Shown here: one piece after another, positions 59,289 to 64,000 of the stretch
Position numbering within the stretch: the first letter of the stretch is position 1
How the letters are laid out: every line of letters starts with the position of its first letter
Assembly (NCBI GenBank): GCA_026645935.1
Contig: JAPKMP010000005.1
Location: forward strand, 124,001-188,000
Reading direction: 5' to 3'
DNA: 64,000 nt
Source of the DNA: Candidatus Villigracilaceae bacterium
GTDB taxonomy: Bacteria; Chloroflexota; Anaerolineae; Anaerolineales; Villigracilaceae
The notes under the pieces: model-generated
What the model was told of the DNA's origin: nothing
Seen by the model: only the letters and a program-made list of their open reading frames with translations
Database searches by the model: none
Translations under genes and position numbers: made by a program

Positions 59289-60656
59289 ATGAACAAATAT
59301 TTCAAAACCGCGATGAATGCCTGGTATGCTGTTACCTTCCTTGTTGCTGCCAGCCTCGCCGTCATCTACCTTCGCAATGGCAAGACGGGGCTGAATCTCT
59401 TCATTCAGGAATGGCCGCTTTCGAACCTCGCGGTGACATTGGCATCCACTGCCATCTCGTGGCTGCTGATCGGCGCATTGGTCTATCTGCTCGCAAATGA
59501 GAAGATTAACAAATCCAACCTCTGGCTGACCGCTGGATTCTTTCTTGTAATGTTCGTTTATCTGGGAATCCTGCGCGAACGCTTCCGCTACGGCGATTAC
59601 CATTACTACCTCGAAGCTGCCACCACCCTCGCGAACGGACAGCCCCTGCCCGACACATATCTTTACCTTCCCCTTTGGGCAACCCTGCTTCGATTTCTTG
59701 TCCCCCTCGGTGATCAGGGATTCATGATCATCCTCTGGGTCGTCAATATCATCGCACTTTCCGCTTTTTACTTTCTACTTATCAAAATCCTCCAACACTA
59801 CAACTTCTCCCAACACCTCTCCATCTTCATCACCGTCATCTTCATCCTCGTCAATACCCCGCTCATGCGGACGCTCGGCTTCATTCAAGTGAACCTGTTG
59901 ACGATGGATTTGATTTTTCTTAGCCTTCTTGCTTACCCCAAAAACACCCTCCTCTCCGCGCTTACGCTCGCGCTTGCAATTCATCTCAAGACCTCCCCTG
60001 CGGTCATTGTGCTGGCATTCCTGCTCGAATCCAACTGGCGCTGGCTGGCTTGGTTCATTCTCAGTTTTTTTGTCATCGGTCTGATCCCTGCAGCGATAAA
60101 CGGTTTTGACCCATACTTCCAATACGTCAATAATGCCGTCCTCCTCACTCAGATTCCGGACACGAACTTCCACGACACATCCTTCGATTCCTTCCTGCGT
60201 TTTCTCAATCCTTTCTTCGGGATTCAGATTGAAACCACCCGCATCATGGCGCTCGTGGCAAAAGTCATCCTGCTGATCGTCACGCTTTACTCCATGTCAC
60301 GGAACATCCGCGAACGCTCCTTCTCCCAAGAGAATCGTCTCCTCAATGCCGCGCCGGCCTTGTTCATCTTCATGACCCTTGGCTCGCCCATTGTCTGGGA
60401 TCATCACGGATTATTCGTCACGCTCCCCTTCCTGCTCCTGCTCAAACGCATCTATTCCCCCGCGCAATGGATTTGGTTCTTCGCCGCCTACTTCTTTGAA
60501 TTCATCCAGCCGTCCTTCGATTTCTTCCCATGGTCATACGGGCGCCTGCTCGCGCCGATGATCGTCCTCTGGCTGGTGTTTGCCACCCGCAAGGAAAACG
60601 AGCCGTCTCCCTTCATCACATCCGCAAACCAGTGGCTTGCAAAACTTGCGGGCTGA
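59289..60656 (+). CDS. GT87-like (DUF2029) polytopic membrane protein
   Basis: RFRYGDYHYYLEAATTLANGQPLPDTYLYLPLWATLL; FIQVNLLTMDLIFLSLL; SPIVWDHHG. Confidence 0.65.
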   Translation: MNKYFKTAMNAWYAVTFLVAASLAVIYLRNGKTGLNLFIQEWPLSNLAVTLASTAISWLLIGALVYLLANEKINKSNLWLTAGFFLVMFVYLGILRERFRYGDYHYYLEAATTLANGQPLPDTYLYLPLWATLLRFLVPLGDQGFMIILWVVNIIALSAFYFLLIKILQHYNFSQHLSIFITVIFILVNTPLMRTLGFIQVNLLTMDLIFLSLLAYPKNTLLSALTLALAIHLKTSPAVIVLAFLLESNWRWLAWFILSFFVIGLIPAAINGFDPYFQYVNNAVLLTQIPDTNFHDTSFDSFLRFLNPFFGIQIETTRIMALVAKVILLIVTLYSMSRNIRERSFSQENRLLNAAPALFIFMTLGSPIVWDHHGLFVTLPFLLLLKRIYSPAQWIWFFAAYFFEFIQPSFDFFPWSYGRLLAPMIVLWLVFATRKENEPSPFITSANQWLAKLAG

Positions 60657-60660
60657 TTTC

Positions 60661-62445
60661 ATGATGAAACACCTGTCAACAATCGTATTTGCCCTCATCC
60701 TGCTCGCAGGTCTTTTTACCTTCGATCAATATGGCGAAAGCTGGGACGACCGCTCCCTGCAAAAATATGCCGAGCTTTCGATGCAAGCCTACGCCACCTG
60801 GCCTCGGCAGGGCTTCGTGGAAGCTGACCCGCAGAACCTCGCGTTCTATGGTCCTTTCTTCATTTCTTTTACCGCCGTAACTTCCAACTTCCTAAGTGCA
60901 TTTCTCCCAATTCACATCGCGGACCTTCGACATCTCATTTACTTCCTCACGTGGTTTGCAGGCATCGCCGCATTTTATTCAATCGCCAAACGGTTTGCGA
61001 GTCGCATCCCGGCACTCGGCACAACTCTGCTTTTCGCAACCCAACCCCTGATCTGGGGTCACGCCTTCATCAATCCCAAAGACACGCCCTTCCTTTCTCT
61101 CTTTCTTCTTTCTTTGTCATTGGGGATGAATGCCTTCGACAAGCTAGAACCGAATCCACCCATCGACCTTTCCCCTCGCTCCAAACGAATCCTCGCGCTT
61201 CTGAACATGGTTTGGCTGGTCTCTGTCTTCTCGCTTTTCATCTTCACAGAAAACATTCATACCTACGTCCAGACCCTCGTCCTCTCCGCCCAATCTGGTA
61301 ACACGAATATTCTCTCCCTCATCGCAAAGAACATCACCGGCATCTCTGCAGAGACGTACACCCAGCGTTACTTCGTCCTCTTCCTCCAACTCCGAACTTT
61401 TTACTTTCTTCTTTCCACACTCGCCCTTCTGCTCGCCTGGCGCAAACTCAATTACCAATTACTAACTACTTTAATCACCATCCTCCCCTCGGCAACCGTT
61501 TTGGGACTCACCGCCTCCACCCGTATTCTCGGACCTTACGCCGGTTTGCTCGTTACGCTTTACGCTTTGCGTTTTCGCGGCAAATCCGCGCTGACTCCAC
61601 TCACCATGTACGCCATCGTCGCCATGATCGCGACCTACCTCACCTGGCCTTACCTGTGGATGAATCCCATCGGGCATTTTTTCGGTAGTTTCAGAGAGAT
61701 GGCATCCTATCCCTGGTATGGAGAAGTGTTATTCAACGGTGGGAATTACCTGGCAAATGACCTACCTTTCTCCTACCTGCCCATCCTCTTTAGTATTCAA
61801 TTGACCGAACCTGCCTGGATCCTTGCCGCCATTGGTTTCATTTTTCTCGTCAAAGAGTTTGCTCAAAAAAAAGATCTATTGATCCTCTTCCTCCTTTGGT
61901 TTTTACTTCCAACCCTATTGTTCATTTTCATGCATATCTCCCTTTACGACAACTTCCGCCAAATACTGTTCGTATTGCCTCCAATATTCCTCCTTGCCGG
62001 GTTGTCTTTCGAGCGGATCAAAGGGATTCAATGGCAGGTCGTTACAATCGGGCTTTCCCTGATTCCCGGTCTGACCGCTCTCATCAACCTTCATCCTTAT
62101 CAATACATCTATTACAACTACTTTGTGGGCGGAGTCGGCAGGGTTCAAGGGCGTTTCGAGACTGACTACTGGCTCACGTCCTACCGCGAGGCGGCGGAAT
62201 ATCTCAACGAGAACGCCCCGCCCGATTCCATAATCTGGGTCGAGGGACCGGGTCATTTGTATTCCATCTTTGCAAAAGAGGAAGAGAACGTCTATTCCTG
62301 GAGCCGCCTCGAACCGCCCGAATCGATTGATTACATCATCGTCACCACACGATATGACTTTGATAAAACCGTTTATCCCCAAGCCGAAACCATCTACACC
62401 ATCTCACGCGGCGGCGCGGACCTGGCCGTGATAAAGAAACCTTGA
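60661..62445 (+). CDS. GT-C/GT39-like membrane glycosyltransferase (paralogue 2)
   Basis: YGESWDDRSLQ, WGHAFINPKDTPF, STRILGPYAGLL, RFETDYWLTSYREAAEYL. Confidence 0.65.
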   Translation: MMKHLSTIVFALILLAGLFTFDQYGESWDDRSLQKYAELSMQAYATWPRQGFVEADPQNLAFYGPFFISFTAVTSNFLSAFLPIHIADLRHLIYFLTWFAGIAAFYSIAKRFASRIPALGTTLLFATQPLIWGHAFINPKDTPFLSLFLLSLSLGMNAFDKLEPNPPIDLSPRSKRILALLNMVWLVSVFSLFIFTENIHTYVQTLVLSAQSGNTNILSLIAKNITGISAETYTQRYFVLFLQLRTFYFLLSTLALLLAWRKLNYQLLTTLITILPSATVLGLTASTRILGPYAGLLVTLYALRFRGKSALTPLTMYAIVAMIATYLTWPYLWMNPIGHFFGSFREMASYPWYGEVLFNGGNYLANDLPFSYLPILFSIQLTEPAWILAAIGFIFLVKEFAQKKDLLILFLLWFLLPTLLFIFMHISLYDNFRQILFVLPPIFLLAGLSFERIKGIQWQVVTIGLSLIPGLTALINLHPYQYIYYNYFVGGVGRVQGRFETDYWLTSYREAAEYLNENAPPDSIIWVEGPGHLYSIFAKEEENVYSWSRLEPPESIDYIIVTTRYDFDKTVYPQAETIYTISRGGADLAVIKKP

Positions 62446-62447
62446 CA

Positions 62448-64000
62448 GTGGAATCTGTGATCACAAAACGTTCTACATTCTTTCAGCAAAACCTCCCGGT
62501 TTTGATAATCTTTGCCTTGATCCTCCTGTTTGGATTATTCACCTTCGAAAATTACGGCGAAAGCTGGGACGAGAACCTGCTCCAGATTTATGCGGAGCAA
62601 TCCATCAAATCCCATTCCACATGGATGGAAAAAGGCGAAGTGGAGTTTGAACACGAAAATCTCCGTCATTACGGTCCAGCCTATGTGATATTCGTGTATG
62701 TCTCAACCGGGTTTCTCGATCAATTACTAAATCTTCCCATCACGGACTTACGGCATCTTGTTTATTTCCTTACCTATTTTGCGGGTCTCATAGCCTTTCA
62801 TTCGCTCGCCCGCCGCTGGCTGGATCCGCTTTCCGCTGCCGGTACAACTTTGTTCTTTGCAACTCAGCCATTGTTCTGGGGTCATGCCTTCATTAATCCA
62901 AAGGACACTCCTTTCCTCTCCCTCTTTTTGTTGAGCGTCGCCGCCGGATTCAAAATGGTCGATGTGATTCAACGACTTTCGTTAGAAGAATTTCATCAAT
63001 CTATTGGAAGGAAAACGATTTTTATCTCACTTTTCTGGTTGTTATCCATCATTTTGCTTTTTGCTTCCACTGAAGTCATTCACAACATCATCATTGCTTT
63101 GGTTATGTCCGCGAAAGCGGGTGAAACAAATATCATCTCGTTCATCGCCACCAAACTAAACGAAGCCCCAGCGGGAGCTTATATCCGGCGGTACTTCACC
63201 TTATTTATGCAGGCGCGAGCCTTTTATTTTCTGGTTTCAACAGCCGTCCTCCTTTATTACTGGCGGCGTCATCAACCTGTATTATTGAAACTCCTTGTGA
63301 TTATTCTCATTCCAGCAATCCTTTTAGGACTCACCACTTCCACCCGCGTTCTCGGCCCCTTCGCCGGTTTAATCGTTGCATATTACCTATTACGCACTTC
63401 GGGAAAGTCCTCGATCTCCGCCATCATCATCTATGCTTTCATTGCCATCACCGCCGCCTACCTGACATGGCTCTATCTGTGGCTAGATCCCGTCGGTCAT
63501 TTTTGGGAAAGTTTCACCACCATGTCATCCTATCCCTGGCAGGGAGATGTGCTTTTCAACGGCGCGAAATATCCCTCGACGGGATTGCCTCTTTCCTATC
63601 TACTACTATTATTTTCCATCCAACTCACCGAGCCTGTTTGGATCCTGGCACTTGCAGGTTTGTACCTATCCTTGTTTGGTTCGGCAAAAAAAACGGGCTT
63701 GCCGATATTGTTTCTTTTATGGTTCCTATTTCCCGTGGCGATCCTCATGTTTCGTGGCGCTTCTTTATATGATAACTTCAGGCAGATTCTTTTCATCTTT
63801 CCTCCAGTCTTTCTCATGGTTGGAGTTCTTTTCGAGCGAATTACCAAACCTGCATGGCGGACCGTCGTAATCGCTGTCTGCCTTCTTCCGAGTCTTTTCG
63901 GCGTTGTCTCGCTGTATCCTTATGAGTATACGTATTACAACCAATTCATTGGAGGGATTCACGGCGCAAGCGGGCGCTTCGAGACGGACTACTGGCTGAC
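62448..64000 (+). CDS. GT-C/GT39-like membrane glycosyltransferase (paralogue 3, runs off window end)
   Basis: Absent from the ORF track because it has no stop in the window. Frame from GTG 62448: VESVITKRSTFFQQNLPVLIIFALILLFGLFTFENYGESWDENLLQIYAEQ…WGHAFINPKDTPFLSLFLLS…GRFETDYWLT. Confidence 0.7.
   Translation, partial: MESVITKRSTFFQQNLPVLIIFALILLFGLFTFENYGESWDENLLQIYAEQSIKSHSTWMEKGEVEFEHENLRHYGPAYVIFVYVSTGFLDQLLNLPITDLRHLVYFLTYFAGLIAFHSLARRWLDPLSAAGTTLFFATQPLFWGHAFINPKDTPFLSLFLLSVAAGFKMVDVIQRLSLEEFHQSIGRKTIFISLFWLLSIILLFASTEVIHNIIIALVMSAKAGETNIISFIATKLNEAPAGAYIRRYFTLFMQARAFYFLVSTAVLLYYWRRHQPVLLKLLVIILIPAILLGLTTSTRVLGPFAGLIVAYYLLRTSGKSSISAIIIYAFIAITAAYLTWLYLWLDPVGHFWESFTTMSSYPWQGDVLFNGAKYPSTGLPLSYLLLLFSIQLTEPVWILALAGLYLSLFGSAKKTGLPILFLLWFLFPVAILMFRGASLYDNFRQILFIFPPVFLMVGVLFERITKPAWRTVVIAVCLLPSLFGVVSLYPYEYTYYNQFIGGIHGASGRFETDYWL

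Noticed and set aside
1-64000. tRNA, rRNA genes or CRISPR arrays
   Set aside because: None recognised on either strand by reading; a tRNAscan/minced run would be needed to exclude fully.

Overview
64-kb window that looks like a Chloroflexota (Anaerolineales-type) chromosome segment; the taxon is inferred from gene content and Thr/Pro-rich lipoprotein linkers, not tested. It is mostly ordinary coding sequence: rpoC, a GyrA-type topoisomerase subunit, ftsK, rnz, pfkA, hutH, a PAS/GAF/HD-GYP sensor, an XRE/NB-ARC/TPR regulator, a molybdate/tungstate transport cluster, cobalamin-dependent metH, and a run of polytopic GT-C-like membrane proteins. No rRNA, tRNA, CRISPR array or complete IS element was recognised. 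Main points for a second look: (1) metH carries an in-frame insertion of about 169 codons encoding a DUF559-type (PD-(D/E)XK/Vsr-like) nuclease domain. It is bracketed by palindromic repeats that are themselves translated, and it sits in the cap region just before the B12-binding domain. (2) Two tandem c-di-GMP-I (GEMM-I) riboswitch aptamers lie on the minus strand with a terminator-like hairpin between them and a perfect 9-nt anti-RBS match downstream, ahead of a secreted LysM protein; an HD-GYP protein is encoded about 2 kb away. (3) A hybrid Mo/W ABC transport operon has two binding proteins and two permeases but one ATPase, with matching TAAG-N6-CTTA palindromes upstream of the regulator gene and of tupA. 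(4) A SAM-I riboswitch with its own promoter and terminator precedes a SnoaL-like gene and metH. (5) rpoC appears not to be preceded by rpoB, and has its own consensus promoter and a leader hairpin. (6) Palindromic repeat fragments also appear in-frame elsewhere (GyrA tail, second site in metH). All calls are by reading the sequence; no searches or folding programs were run.
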